Source: Candidatus Nitrosocosmicus arcticus (lineage in GTDB: Archaea > Thermoproteota > Nitrososphaeria > Nitrososphaerales > Nitrososphaeraceae). Taken from it: DNA of 64,000 bases. The first letter of the stretch is position 1. Each line of letters opens with the position of its first letter. This document shows positions 1 through 10,083 of the stretch, piece after piece. The stretch spans positions 50,733-114,732 of the forward strand of contig NZ_ML675588.1 of the NCBI RefSeq assembly GCF_007826885.1, read 5' to 3'. A model generated the notes under the pieces. That model saw only the letters and a program-made list of their open reading frames with translations. It made no database searches and was not told where the DNA came from. The position numbers and the translations under genes were made by a program.

Positions 1-376
1 TTCTAGCTTCCTCGAGTTGATGTCCTCTGTCCTGCATTAAGGGGTTCTCATAATATTCAAGTTGCTGTTCAGACATTTTACCTTCTTTAGCCAACTTTTC
101 CAGGATTATATCAATATCTCTTATCTTACTGTTAGTTTTGAAAAATCTTTTACCTACTCGAGCAAACTCTTCAACTTTCTTTTTTTTTCGTATTTGTTTA
201 GGACTTGATTGATACGTCGCTTCGAGTCTCCGTAGCGATGTTCGCATATGATGAATGTTATCTTCCGTTGGATTTTCTAAATACTTGTCTAATTTTACAT
301 AAACCCTTTTAAAATTTTGAGTACAGTTATGAACATACGTGTTAACGTCAAAATGAATGTAGTAATATTCTAACAT
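1..376 (-). CDS. CHAD-domain protein, N-terminal part, cut by the left window edge
   Basis: An open frame starts at an ATG at 376 and runs off the left edge with no stop, giving about 125 visible residues. The visible part contains the CHAD helical signature: a His-containing stretch NIHHMRTSLRRLEATY (about residues 41-56), then FFKTNSKIRDIDII, matching the usual 'vHxmRvaxRRLra ... kxxRDlDvl' pattern. CHAD domains are basic helical bundles that bind inorganic polyphosphate. The SixA-type phosphatase gene lies upstream in the same orientation with a 280-base gap, and SixA and CHAD genes often occur together. Whether a CYTH domain or other module follows cannot be seen. The domain call is fairly sure; the start is less so. 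Confidence 0.72.
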   Translation of the reverse strand, partial: MLEYYYIHFDVNTYVHNCTQNFKRVYVKLDKYLENPTEDNIHHMRTSLRRLEATYQSSPKQIRKKKKVEEFARVGKRFFKTNSKIRDIDIILEKLAKEGKMSEQQLEYYENPLMQDRGHQLEEAR

Positions 377-656
377 ACGGTTAGATATTATTATTATTAT
401 TATACTATTTTAAGTATTAGGATCTATTACTATAAGATGGATATTCTATTAGATATTCTTATGGAATGGATTTCACTCCAAAATATGCCAAATGGGAAAA
501 AGGGAAAAGAGTAATATGCAATATATATAATGTAATTGAGATATCCAATTATTCTTAAAAAAGATACACAATCAAGATTAAAAGTCTAAATATTTCTATT
601 TTTGTTCTCTATTTCGCCGTGTTGACAATTTCTTAATAAGTAATATGCATACACAG

Positions 657-1181
657 CTATTCGATTTTTTTAGGTCTCCAAATATTTACAAGTTCAGATC
701 TAAAATTGCAATGTAGGTTGATAGATTTCCAATTTTCAATGCTTAAATTTATTTGAACAAGGGTACAGGTCGGTATCTTTATTGTTTTATTGATTATAAT
801 GCCTACCAACTCTTCTAGATCGGGATTGTGTCCAATGATTAGTAATTTTTGTTTGTCATTAGCTACCGCAGTTAGTGCATTAATGTATGCATCAATACCA
901 CCTTGATGCAATGAAAAATTAACCTCAACGAGATTATTATAGCCAGAATATCTACATATGTATTTAGTAGTTTCAATAGCTCTAAGCGCTGAAGAGGTTA
1001 TTATCGTATCTGGCATCATATTTGTTTTTTTTAAATATTCTCCCATTTTGATAGCTTCGCTTCTACCTCTCTTGTTAAGGGGCCTATCGTGATCATCTAA
1101 TTTTTTATCCTTCCAGCTGGATTTTGCATGTCTGAGTATTAATAAAACTTTGTAAATTTTCTCACCCCAACTAACACGCAT
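657..1181 (-). CDS. SixA-like histidine phosphatase
   Basis: A 174-residue protein of the histidine phosphatase (phosphoglycerate mutase-like) superfamily, SixA branch. The catalytic RH motif is LRHAKSSW (Arg17-His18), followed by DHDRPLNKRGRSEA, and the second catalytic His is in IIGHNPDLEEL. SixA proteins remove phosphate from phosphohistidine in bacteria; the archaeal substrate is not established. No signal peptide or membrane segment, so it is probably cytosolic. Residues 1-11 lie before the usual family start, so translation may begin slightly downstream. Its neighbour in the same orientation is the CHAD gene, which suggests a role linked to polyphosphate or phosphate. Only that context supports the specific role. 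Confidence 0.85.
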   Translation of the reverse strand: MRVSWGEKIYKVLLILRHAKSSWKDKKLDDHDRPLNKRGRSEAIKMGEYLKKTNMMPDTIITSSALRAIETTKYICRYSGYNNLVEVNFSLHQGGIDAYINALTAVANDKQKLLIIGHNPDLEELVGIIINKTIKIPTCTLVQINLSIENWKSINLHCNFRSELVNIWRPKKIE

Positions 1182-1395
1182 GAAAATACTGTTGATAACA
1201 TACTAAAAAAGTAACCTATAGGGTATTCTTGGAATTATCATAAGGGAATTAACCAATCTCTACTGTTTCTATCTTCTTATACTATATGATATCTTAATTC
1301 ACAATTTGTCAAGAAAAAAAAGATAAAGCCATGTAAATTGCAGAACCTAAATAAAAAAGGATCTAGGGTATGAAAAAGATGGTCTGACCTTAATT

Positions 1396-1643
1396 TTACT
1401 CCTGTCCGACTGCGCTATTTCCCTTATTACTATTAAATTCGAGCGCAACGTTATTGCATGAAAAGCCTGTATTATTTTCCGATTCACAAACGGCTGTTTG
1501 ATTAGAGAATGTTAACTAGCCCAACTATTGGATCGAATCATTCTCATTTTTGCATGCAAATTATTTGTTAAACTCATTGTGAGTAATCCAATTACTAAAA
1601 ATCCTACAAAAAAGCCTGTTAAATTTCTATTAGTTTGTTTCAT
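1396..1643 (-). pseudogene. small secreted protein, frameshifted
   Basis: Reading the minus strand from the ATG at 1643 gives a clear signal peptide (MKQTNRNLTGFFVGFLVIGL, then LLTMSLTNNLHA), but the frame stops at 1512-1514. One frame over, the reading continues as FSNQTAVCESENNTGFSC to a stop at 1396-1398, with a Cys pair and Asn-rich spacing of the kind seen in small secreted archaeal proteins. One extra base near 1514-1520 (for example TTT in place of TT) would join the parts into about 82 residues. The call rests on the signal peptide and the composition of both halves; no family was recognised. It could be a true pseudogene or a base-calling error. Confidence 0.4.
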
Positions 1644-2574
1644 TACAGTGAGTGATTTCATAATATATTTATGAATTGTAAAATATTATTTGATTAAAGT
1701 TCGATTATCGATGAGTCATAAGATATTACATAGTATCTTATTTCTCATAGTTACTATAAACATAAATGATTCATATAGTAAAATATTTTATAATACCAAC
1801 TCATCTAGTTAGAGTGATTATAGGGACATTACTCATAACAAGAGATTTCCTTCTATTAGAAGAAAGTAATGAAGTTGGATCTAACTCATGATAAATGATC
1901 CAAGTAATAATGGATCCACACCAGATTTTTCCTTTCGACATAATGCACGATGGGATAGAGATCACTAGCTAATAGTAACAATATTTATTCATCCTTTGTA
2001 AATAATGGAAGGAAATAGATTAATTATTTTTATAAAAGTTAAAGGCATCAATTGGAAGTCCACCTGGTGAACTCTCTCATACTTTTGTGTATAAGTAATG
2101 TCATAAACCGTCATCAAGCCTATCGAGACGTTTTGATAGCATCTCCACATTACTATTACACCTATGACATGATTGTAGCCTTTACTTTCATGGTTAATCA
2201 AGTGTTTCTGTAATTCATAATTATGCCTGGTTCGTTTATAAATTCGTTGTATATTTTGACAATAGTTCATATATTTTAGATTTTTACAATAGTGGATTTC
2301 CTCATATACCTTAATGGACAACTTTATTACAACTGTATTAAGAAAAGATCGTGAACAAGCTCAAAGGATTCAAGCGTTTCATAACATGTCAATCTATATT
2401 CAAAAAAGATTATTAATCCAGCCATGACATTGGTACTTGAAATCCCATAAGACTTGTTAAGGTTTCATTTTCTGGCAACAGATCATTTTACTATTTGATC
2501 CTTTTTGATAAATCTGATATATACATATATCATTCGAGGAATAAATTAAATGACCTCTGACAATCATGATCTAA
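1644..2574. other. long gene-poor stretch
   Basis: An AT-rich stretch with no convincing gene. A 110-codon open frame on the minus strand (1989-2321) has no recognisable domain, no clear promoter and an unusual composition, and is treated as doubtful. A TATA-like segment (tgatatatacatatatcat, about 2515-2533) lies 40-60 bases before the start at 2575 and may be its promoter. Confidence 0.4.
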
Positions 2575-3180
2575 ATGTTAGAATCCACAGAAATTCGCTG
2601 GTTTTTTAAAGGAAGTGTCCCCTCTAACATAAGTAAAATTTTGGCTGAGACAAGTCCAGATGTTTATGAGAGCCGAACTGATTATTATTTATTCGTACAA
2701 GGTTGCGATAATATTGGTATAAAAATAAGAAATTCTAGATTGGAGATTAAATGGCGTAGAGATGTTCAGCCGTATGATGTGGATAAACTGAATATTAGTG
2801 GCAATATCGAACGATGGAAAAGATGGGAATGGACTAATAAAACAGCATCAACCGAGATCGAACAATTAACTAATGGGGGTGATGTAAATCCATGGATAAA
2901 GGTAGACAAGAACCGAATACAGAAGAAATTTGATCTCCGTGATGATATCTTAGTTGCTGTCCCCCTTGGTGAACTACACTCTGATTTTGCTATGGAGGTT
3001 ACCGAATTGAAATCAAATGGAAAATCATGGTGGACTATTGGCTTTGATTCGTTTACCGTACAGGATCGTTCTTTTTTTGACCAAATTATTGAAACCTGTC
3101 TAATACTACCAGCTGGAGTAGATCTGAAAAAGGAATGGTCATTCGGATATCCTCATTGGTTATCTCATGTCGTTAATTGA
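2575..3180 (+). CDS. conserved hypothetical protein, possible CYTH-like fold
   Basis: A 201-residue soluble protein with no signal peptide. It opens with an alternating charged/hydrophobic strand (ESTEIRWFFKGSVP). Further strands follow: RTDYYLFVQGCDNIGIKIRN and RLEIKWRR, then a Trp-rich stretch GNIERWKRWEWTN. The spacing of charged residues on beta strands is reminiscent of CYTH/triphosphate-tunnel barrels, and similar 'EIRWF...' proteins are known to me only as uncharacterised, mainly bacterial, proteins. If the fold is right, its place near SixA and CHAD genes would fit polyphosphate or triphosphate chemistry. The classic ExExK motif is not cleanly present, so the function is unassigned. 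The start follows a TATA-like region. Confidence 0.6.
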   Translation: MLESTEIRWFFKGSVPSNISKILAETSPDVYESRTDYYLFVQGCDNIGIKIRNSRLEIKWRRDVQPYDVDKLNISGNIERWKRWEWTNKTASTEIEQLTNGGDVNPWIKVDKNRIQKKFDLRDDILVAVPLGELHSDFAMEVTELKSNGKSWWTIGFDSFTVQDRSFFDQIIETCLILPAGVDLKKEWSFGYPHWLSHVVN

Positions 3181-3330
3181 CTACAATTCTACCTTTAGCA
3201 TCATCTTAAAAGGTGTCAATAAGCTATATTCTAACCTGTTTATGTTATCCGCCTTCTTTCCAAGATGTTATTTTCGTATCTCTGTCGGTGGAAAGTATTA
3301 GTGCTTCAGATTAACAGACATAATCCATAT

Positions 3331-4242
3331 TTACTGACGCTCTAACGTTTCCCTATCCCATTTGGCAGTAGTGGCGGCAGCTACATAGGTACTCTGAAGA
3401 AAATTCAATAATACCTCATCAGATGAATTTGATGCACGAACTATATCATATGGTAACATAAACTCTCCCATGTTAGACTCATACACTGCTTCTCTTGGCT
3501 GGATGGCAAATTCCTTATATCCATTTGGCTCAGGATAGGCATAGGAGTAAAAAATCGGGCTATCTATATGACCACCACCTGGCCAGAAACCACAACTACT
3601 TACTTCATGTGAATATGCTTCAACTGCAACAAATCTAGCCACGTTAGGCGCTCCTGGATGCATGGGAGCTGTCCGTCCAGAAAAACGTGTCACAGCCAAA
3701 TCAAAAGCTCCCCAGAAAAAATGAACAGGACTCACTTTACCTGTGAATTGTGAACGGAACTCCGTAAACACTCTATATACTTGAGATAAAATATGCCAAA
3801 AGCGCCCTACATATTCACGATCATATGATTCATGTTTGTAATCCTCTTCAAACGGGGTCCGATCTGGAACCTCGACTGGTGTTGTCCAGATAGGAACATA
3901 TATGTTAATATCTCCTAGGGCAGACATTATTTCTTGGTAAAAATTAGCTACTGGACGAGATTCCAAGGTAATTTTTTTGGTGATACCTTCACTTGTTTGA
4001 ATAATAAGTAAGTGATCAATAAAATCAAAATCTATCTGCAACTGTAGATTGCTATAGGACATTGCCGAGGTTGTAAGTCCCCTAGAGTTGATATACAGAG
4101 TAGTATTCCACCAATGATTCACTAGAGGTTCTAGTGCAAGTCGTATTTTTCCAACTATTTGAGTCAATCTGTGTAGTGTATCATAGGTATCTTTCCATTC
4201 TGATAATGGCAGCGCTGGCCAGATATTCTTATTTAACGACAT
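3331..4242 (-). CDS. DUF5996 family protein
   Basis: A 303-residue protein that matches the DUF5996 family from the N-terminal WPALPLSEWKDTYDTLH pattern to GRTAPMHPGAPN and the C-terminal HEVSSCGFWPGGGH...YSYAYPEP segment. The family is widespread in bacteria and uncharacterised; conserved His, Asp and Trp residues suggest an enzyme, but no reaction is known. Length is typical and the gene looks complete, starting at an ATG at 4242 and ending at 3331. It stands alone between two gene-poor stretches, convergent with the gene at 2575. Its mainly bacterial distribution suggests transfer into this lineage, which is an inference. Confidence 0.8.
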   Translation of the reverse strand: MSLNKNIWPALPLSEWKDTYDTLHRLTQIVGKIRLALEPLVNHWWNTTLYINSRGLTTSAMSYSNLQLQIDFDFIDHLLIIQTSEGITKKITLESRPVANFYQEIMSALGDINIYVPIWTTPVEVPDRTPFEEDYKHESYDREYVGRFWHILSQVYRVFTEFRSQFTGKVSPVHFFWGAFDLAVTRFSGRTAPMHPGAPNVARFVAVEAYSHEVSSCGFWPGGGHIDSPIFYSYAYPEPNGYKEFAIQPREAVYESNMGEFMLPYDIVRASNSSDEVLLNFLQSTYVAAATTAKWDRETLERQ

Positions 4243-4734
4243 ATCTAATCATACGTGTTCTTTATCAATAACTGTTATTATATGATACTTTCATCGATAA
4301 AATTTTTTATGTTATCGTCGTGATACCATAATTATACCTCTGCCTCTAGAAAATGCTATAGTAAATCTCTAGACGAGAGGAAAGAGAATGACAACTCAAT
4401 AGTGGTGCAAAGATTATCAGTCCATTTCTTATGTTTCCATGCATAATTGATGGTGATAATGATATTACCCATAAAGGAACTATCTAATGTGGTTCCTTAA
4501 TGTTCAATAGCTTAAATGACGTTATAAAAAACTATGAATATCACAGATAGATTAGGAGATGTCAACCCCAAGGTGGTAGATACAACAAAGATATTGCAGA
4601 AAAAGCAAAAGGCAAGATAGATTAACAACCGTTTCTTTCTTTTATCACTCGTAACTAATGACTTTCTCATTATCTCCATTTTGGTATATAGATCCTATAG
4701 TCATAATTTTATATGAAGATCTATGAGTAAAATG
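4243..4734. other. gene-poor stretch
   Basis: No gene, RNA or repeat could be supported here on either strand. The region is AT-rich and probably holds the promoter of the DUF5996 gene near 4250-4280. Confidence 0.4.
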
Positions 4735-4743
4735 TATTTATAC
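4735..4743 (+). promoter_or_regulatory. TATA-like box of the small zinc-finger gene
   Basis: The segment tttatacat lies about 26-34 bases before the ATG at 4769. This is the spacing expected if transcription starts at or just before the start codon, so the mRNA would be nearly leaderless, as is common in archaea. It supports the small gene as real. Confidence 0.4.
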
Positions 4744-4768
4744 ATAGATTAGTTGTTAAAATATTAAC

Positions 4769-4984
4769 ATGGTAACAGAATTCGACAATATTTCTAATTA
4801 CTTGTCAACGGAGCCCCCGTTAGCTCCATCCTTAACCAAATCCATGCCAAGTATATACAAATGTTCATCTACAACCTGTAACGAAAAATCTATTTCAAGA
4901 TGTACTATATGTTCTGAATATTATTGTTACACTCATGTATATGGCCATATACATTCAATAGAACATTTTGAAATTCTAAAGTAA
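4769..4984 (+). CDS. small Cys/His zinc-finger protein (AN1/B-box-like)
   Basis: A 71-residue protein. A low-complexity N-terminal half is followed by a metal-binding pattern: C-x4-C-x7-C-x2-C-x4-C-x2-H-x3-H, then further His (core CTICSEYYCYTHVYGHIH). The order resembles AN1-type or B-box zinc fingers, which bind two zinc ions and mediate protein contacts. A TATA-like box sits at the right distance upstream. Two other tiny Cys/His proteins occur in this window (11151-11318 and 19867-20010). The partner and role are unknown. Zinc binding is an inference from the residues. Confidence 0.6.
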   Translation: MVTEFDNISNYLSTEPPLAPSLTKSMPSIYKCSSTTCNEKSISRCTICSEYYCYTHVYGHIHSIEHFEILK

Positions 4985-5503
4985 AATATCTATTTATTTT
5001 AATTATGCCTAAATATTGCTTGAGTTAGAAGGGGTAAATAACTTTTAACCTTATCTTTGGAATGCTTAAAACCATTGAGTTGTAAGTCTACCAACTTGCA
5101 AGAAATTTTCACTCAATTTTTTGAAGGATTAATATTGAATTTCCCTACGTATATTTCATATCAATATTTACCATAAATTAGTATCTTTTCTTGTATTGAT
5201 TTCAGATATATTTATTAAATATGGTTTGTGAAAATAATTTTCTTATTGCATAGCCACATATAATATGTCCGGAGCGTATCGTATAATTTATTACTATTGT
5301 GTTGAAACACTCGGTCAACTTATCAAATTCAAGTATATGTCGGTAATATTCAGAATATGATAAAATCTACTAATATATCCTATATACCTGCAAATTTGAA
5401 TTCAGGGCACTTACTGACCCAGTATGTATTTAACCTTTACATAAGGTATGATTATAGATGCCATACAAGTATCATAGGTAACTTTATATCGTAAAAAATT
5501 TTC
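4985..5503. other. gene-poor stretch
   Basis: No coding frame, RNA or repeat could be supported in this AT-rich stretch between the zinc-finger gene and the broken beta-helix gene. Confidence 0.4.
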
Positions 5504-6471
5504 TTGTCATTATCTTTGAAGTTAATATTTTTTAATAATACTAATTTTAAGACATCGCTTTCCTCTACTGAGGATGATATCTGTTCTAGTATTTCTGCAA
5601 AGTTGATGGGACAACATTTGGCTTTGAGAAACATTGCAGTTTTAAACACCGTTTACAATATCAAATCTATTGAAATCCCATCCGAGCTCTACTTATTAAA
5701 CAACTTAATTCACGAGTATTTTCCCGCCATTACCATAACAATTACGAAAACTAGAGAAGTTTTTCAAAAATCAAGCAATCATTATTCGCCCTCACAAAAC
5801 GGCTCTCTACAAACTGATTTATTGGCAAGTTTGAACGAATCCACTTCATCCATAAGGATTCCATTTAATTCTATACTGCATATTAATTCAGAAACTGAGC
5901 TAGTAATTGATGAAACAAATCATCCATGGGATTTTTTGAAATCAATCCAAAAGATTTTGAATGTGGGGGTAACCTCTACAAAGATATCATCAAGAGCAAA
6001 AATATCTAAAACAAGCATAATAGAGGGACCTTGCATAATTGAAGAAGGTGTAGTATTAGATGACTTTTGCAAACTTAAGGGACCTGTTTATATTGGGAAA
6101 AATAGTTTTATTGGAATGGGTTCTCTAGTAAGAATAGCATTCTAGAACAGAATACGAAAATAGGTTTTAATTGTGAGATAGGTAAATCATATTTTGCGGG
6201 AAATGATAAGATTTCTCATAATAATGTAATATTGGATACCATAGTGGGACAGAATGTATGGTTTGGGGGATATTCCGGTACCGCCAACGTTTTGTTAGAT
6301 AGAAAAAATGTAAGATATAAGATAAATGATAATCTTGTAGACACCGGAACAGATCATTTTGGATCGGTCATAGGTAATAATTGCTGTATTGGTGCATCTG
6401 TAATTATATTACCTGGAAGAAAAATTCCACCCAATACTCAGATTCAAGCGGGGACGATAATCAAATCTTGA
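5504..6471 (+). pseudogene. left-handed beta-helix (GlmU C-terminal-like) protein, split by a frameshift
   Basis: The first part (5504-6145, TTG start) has an N-terminal region with LMGQHLALRNIAVLN, then hexapeptide-repeat turns (SIIEGPCIIEEGVVLDDF, GPVYIGKNSFIGMG). It ends at a stop at 6143-6145. From about 6131 the next frame continues the same repeats (NSILEQNTKIGFNCEIG ... GSVIGNNCCIGASVIILPG) to 6471. One added A in agaatagc (6131-6138) joins both into about 322 residues. Such proteins usually pair a sugar nucleotidyltransferase-like domain with a trimeric beta-helix acyltransferase; the N-terminal nucleotide-binding motif is not evident. The break may be a real mutation or a base-calling error. 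Confidence 0.65.
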
Positions 6472-6734
6472 ACAATAACAGTAATTTAATTTATAGAAAG
6501 AAAGAAACTAAACATAAGAACGTATCACTCGTCTGGACATATATGGTAATCAAAATAACACAATTATGTAAATTTTGTTATTAATAATAAGGATATTAAA
6601 AGACTATTTTCGAAAATGATATATTACAATTTCTTCTTTTTCTGTTAGTTTATTTACATTTTTTTCGGTACTCTGACCTCGACTATCTTATCGTTAGGAA
6701 AAACGAACAGATTTCCGAATTATTTTAGAAATAT

Positions 6735-7214
6735 TTAATTCTGTGTTCTTATTTTCATGCCATAGTTAGATGCCAATCTGGCAAACGTTTGTTTTTGTCC
6801 GTTATCCATTGACTGGGGCTTTACATTATTGTTAGAAACTTCCACGCCTACTTCAACAAAGAGTTGCTCCATTCCGGCTGGGGATAATACAATTATTATC
6901 TTTGCAGTCTCAGTAGTTTCATTTTTGAAACTATGTAAAACATTGGGTGGAATATTAACGAACATTCCAGGCTTGGCTTCAATTCGTTGGCCGTCCACAT
7001 TAAATAATAGTTGTCCTTCAATAATGTAAAACCCTTCATGTTCACGTGTTTGAATGTGCGGAATCGGGCCTCCTCCTGGAAAAACCTTAGCTTCGATAAA
7101 ACTGTAAGTCCCAGCAGTGTCTTCCTTTGATGCAAGTATTGAGTTGATGTCGCCAGCTACAGCTATATGTTTTCCTTTGTTAGGTTCAATGACTTTTACT
7201 TTGCTGCTTTTCAT
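6735..7214 (-). CDS. cupin-domain protein
   Basis: A 159-residue single-domain cupin. Motif 1 is PHIQTREHEGFYIIEG (His, His and Glu metal ligands), and motif 2 is PGMFVNIPPNVLHSFKN (with the distal His). The C-terminal LSPAGMEQLFVEVG resembles small cupins annotated as quercetin dioxygenase-like or mannose-6-phosphate isomerase-like. The substrate is not predictable. There is no signal peptide. It is convergent with the broken beta-helix gene. The start is the ATG at 7214, and the following MKSSKVKVIEPN fits the usual short N-terminus. Confidence 0.8.
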   Translation of the reverse strand: MKSSKVKVIEPNKGKHIAVAGDINSILASKEDTAGTYSFIEAKVFPGGGPIPHIQTREHEGFYIIEGQLLFNVDGQRIEAKPGMFVNIPPNVLHSFKNETTETAKIIIVLSPAGMEQLFVEVGVEVSNNNVKPQSMDNGQKQTFARLASNYGMKIRTQN

Positions 7215-7599
7215 ACTGAAACTCGATACTTCTAAAAAATAAAGATTTACTTATTGGATAATATCGACAATAAGAAATTGGACTTTTGTTGAATTCTTTT
7301 TCATAGGAATAGAAAATAGCAAAGATTAAAGTCAATTCTTGGTTTGATTTCCATATTGAATATCTGTCTAACAATACAAAAGTATATTCTCTATATAGTG
7401 CCTATACGAAATGCTCAATATCTAATAGTTGCAATAGTATGTACCATGTTATTTACTATCAAAGAGCATGACAAAGAAACTATCCATAATAGTATTAGAT
7501 ATTCTAGTAACAAGATAGTGGGTGAACGTCGGATAGTTATCTCATTCAAGACCGATAGAAATTATCTCCTTAACGCCGAAAAGGAGAAAAATAAGAAGT
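7215..7599. other. intergenic stretch with doubtful small frame
   Basis: No gene could be supported. A 87-codon frame on the plus strand (7344-7607) has no recognisable domain and overlaps the next gene by 8 bases. A ctatatag box occurs at 7391-7398. The stretch probably holds the promoters of the cupin gene and of the gene at 7600. Confidence 0.35.
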
Positions 7600-7875
7600 A
7601 TGATTGAAACTGTCAGTAGAAACAGCAACAGTAATTTTATATCTTTTACTCCCGAACAATTATTAGTATTAGAGGAGATATTAGAAAAGGAAGTAAGTTA
7701 TTATCTAAAAAATAGAATGTTTCAACAATTTATTAAAGATTGTAATTTATTATCCGTTCAAGATGAGCGGAGAAACGACATAACACGATATCAAAATATA
7801 GGTAAGATGCGACTCAAGGTTGTAAAAGCTTTAAATGCTGTAGATGATCGTTCTGAGAATATAATGTATAATTGA
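7600..7875 (+). CDS. hypothetical protein, small
   Basis: A 91-residue soluble protein with a helical middle (FTPEQLLVLEEILEKEVSYY) and basic C-terminal half, no Cys and no membrane segment. No family was recognised. A hairpin at 7913-7948 lies 40 bases after the stop and could be part of the transcript end. Composition is like a real protein, but there is no independent support, so the call is tentative. Confidence 0.4.
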   Translation: MIETVSRNSNSNFISFTPEQLLVLEEILEKEVSYYLKNRMFQQFIKDCNLLSVQDERRNDITRYQNIGKMRLKVVKALNAVDDRSENIMYN

Positions 7876-7912
7876 GAAAAAATGGTATTGTTACTGGTTA
7901 TTATATTTAATA

Positions 7913-7948
7913 CACTGAGTTAAACCATAAGGTTGATCCTACTCAGTG
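7913..7948. repeat. hairpin with 8-bp perfect stem
   Basis: cactgagt (7913-7920) and actcagtg (7941-7948) are perfect inverted repeats around a 20-base loop. Inside the loop, aacc and ggtt can form a second short stem. It could be a terminator-like or RNA structure after the gene at 7600; nothing else in 7876-8212 was recognised. Confidence 0.4.
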
Positions 7949-8212
7949 ATTTTAGCACCGCTAATCATCTTATATCTTTATCCTGTCAAAACTAAATTAG
8001 TTACAAATAAGTAACTTTAGAATGACTGTCCTATATCGAGGATCTGGTTGTAAGTATGAAGCTGGATAAGAGATCGACTATCATCTTAATTACGTTTTAA
8101 AATCATACCTGGTATCATAGATCGGATAAGAACTATATTATTTGGCTTTTCCTCATACATTACGACAATTCTGGAGACAATGGATAAAAGACATCCAAAC
8201 ATTGCTTAGAAC

Positions 8213-8548
8213 ATGACCATTAGAGAATTGTCCATCAAAATAGGACATAAAGATGTTCACACAAGTGATGAGCGATTTCATCTTGATGGCCTACGAATTG
8301 GTATTTTCGGGATGAATAATATTCAATGTGATTATCAATTAGTGATGACCATGATAAACAATGAATCTCCATATACTATTACCCTGGAACCTGCTGGAAT
8401 AGCTTCTGAAACATTGACATTATTCATACATGATTTACTAAATAAATATACTCTAACTACTCAGGAGGTAATTGTAACTGACTCGGAAGGGCTTCCCCAT
8501 CATTTAAAGAATCTTATATTCAGATTAAAATATACACAATACAAATAA
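8213..8548 (+). CDS. hypothetical protein
   Basis: A 111-residue protein with mixed alpha/beta character (for example LRIGIFGMNNIQCDYQLVMT and ETLTLFIHDLLNKYT), no signal peptide and no metal motif. No family was recognised. It starts with an ATG and lies alone between gene-poor stretches. Its amphipathic pattern is protein-like, which favours a real gene, but nothing in the context suggests a role. Confidence 0.4.
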   Translation: MTIRELSIKIGHKDVHTSDERFHLDGLRIGIFGMNNIQCDYQLVMTMINNESPYTITLEPAGIASETLTLFIHDLLNKYTLTTQEVIVTDSEGLPHHLKNLIFRLKYTQYK

Positions 8549-9070
8549 TCAAAGCAAAAAGCAGTCTAAATAATATGAATAATAAGACCCTCAACGAACA
8601 CGTTAGAACGAATGTTTGTGAGAAAAGGAATCATGAAAAAGGGCTATTAATTATAGAATCCACAACATTGAATATTATTGAATGTTTCCGACCAATGCTT
8701 CATCTTCTGTTAGACCTGAATATCGGTATGTTAAATCGCATATTCCTATCCATAGACTTGTTGATTGGGGTAGTTATGATGTCAAGCAAGTTAGATCTGT
8801 GACTATGTAATAGTTCTTCAAAATATTTTCACTTGAAAAGATCCTTTCCTCATTTGGCTAACATCCATCCATACATAAAATCTAGATGTGATTGAGATCA
8901 TTGCAACAAATGACTAATCAGTTTTTTATTTTTGGTTCGATTCAATTATCTCTCAAACCACTCATGTAGTACCCTTTAGAATAATATTTAAGATGAATTT
9001 TTATTCCTATTACTAACTATATGATTTACTTACACATCTTTTATAGATACCTTGTTTTGTAATTCATTGA
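8549..9070. other. gene-poor stretch
   Basis: A 75-codon frame at 8575-8802 has no recognisable feature and is not accepted. A possible TATA-like region (9000-9025) precedes the gene at 9071. Nothing else could be supported. Confidence 0.35.
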
Positions 9071-9346
9071 ATGCGATTAAAAATTAAGGTCATAGAAGAA
9101 AGTGACGCATTAACCAAGCCATTTAATATCAAATTTAACAAGGGGAGCAAGATACTGGGATTCCATAGCGATGATTATCAGGATAAGATACTAGTTTATT
9201 TTGAGAATGATGAGACTGAAGAGAAGAAAGTGAGGACCTTTCGCTTTATGGAAGACGGCGATAGTATATCAAATCCAGAAGAATACCGGTATCTTGGAAC
9301 TAGAGACAGTAGTTCTCGATTTCTTTTTGAAATATTGAGTCGTTGA
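9071..9346 (+). CDS. small hypothetical protein, DUF7352-like pattern
   Basis: A 91-residue beta-rich protein. The order 'F-N-I-K-F-N-K-G-S-K-I-L-G-F', then an acidic linker, then KVRTFRFMEDGDSI and YRYLGTRD, resembles small uncharacterised proteins in which a PKGAKIL-type strand is followed by a short barrel ending in YLGT (the DUF7352 pattern). The resemblance was judged by eye and is not certain. It has no signal peptide and no neighbours to inform function. Confidence 0.5.
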   Translation: MRLKIKVIEESDALTKPFNIKFNKGSKILGFHSDDYQDKILVYFENDETEEKKVRTFRFMEDGDSISNPEEYRYLGTRDSSSRFLFEILSR

Positions 9347-10083
9347 TTAAGAAGTTGTATTTTAGAAAAGGTTGAAAACATTTTCAATGTACCAATTAAT
9401 AGTGATAGAACATAGGAGGTTAAGGAAATCCAGTTCGTGCAAATCTTTCTAGATTTACGAGACAATTGTCTATATTTCATCTAGATTATATACAATAAGT
9501 CTAAATCCTATTGATACCATAATATTCGTATTCTAGGAGACATGCTTCATAGAATTAGGATCGGGTCATGTAGCACACTGTTGCTTTCTAGTTACCCTAT
9601 CCTTTTGTTACCTTCAACTTAACACTATGGGGATGTTTTGTCATAGAAATACTAAAAAATGTTTACTATGTTTCAAATATGGCATTACGCAATAAATACA
9701 AAAGGAAGAGGACATAACAATCGCTTATGACGAGAACTTTTTTATTCGTATTGTGCAATATAGGAACAAACTCCCATTTTGGAAATCGTTTTTCTTATTG
9801 ACTTGTAAGATACTTTCATATCATCCAGATCGGGCAATGTCATAAGAATTCGGTAATGTAATAATAATAATAATTATTCCAAGATAAGCACTATATGAAT
9901 TCATAAACATAGCATTCTCTGTTAGATAATTGATGATCATCATGCAGCACTGGACCAAACTATTCAAAATAGAGCCTGTCTATCTATATCTGTTAAAAAG
10001 TTCTTGGCATTAAACCAAGAAACCCAATAATAAAATAGTCTACAGTAAAAGAATACTTCAACTATTAATCTTGTGTCGTGTCT
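9347..10083. other. gene-poor stretch
   Basis: More than 700 bases without a supportable gene, RNA or repeat. Only a short (aat)n-like run near 9857-9875 was noted. Confidence 0.4.

Noticed and set aside
1989..2321. 110-codon minus-strand open frame
   Set aside because: No recognisable domain, odd composition and no promoter; not enough for a gene call.
7344..7607. 87-codon plus-strand frame
   Set aside because: Hydrophobic start without a clear signal peptide, overlaps the next gene, no family match; likely random in AT-rich DNA.
8575..8802. 75-codon plus-strand frame
   Set aside because: No domain or supportive context; probable chance frame.
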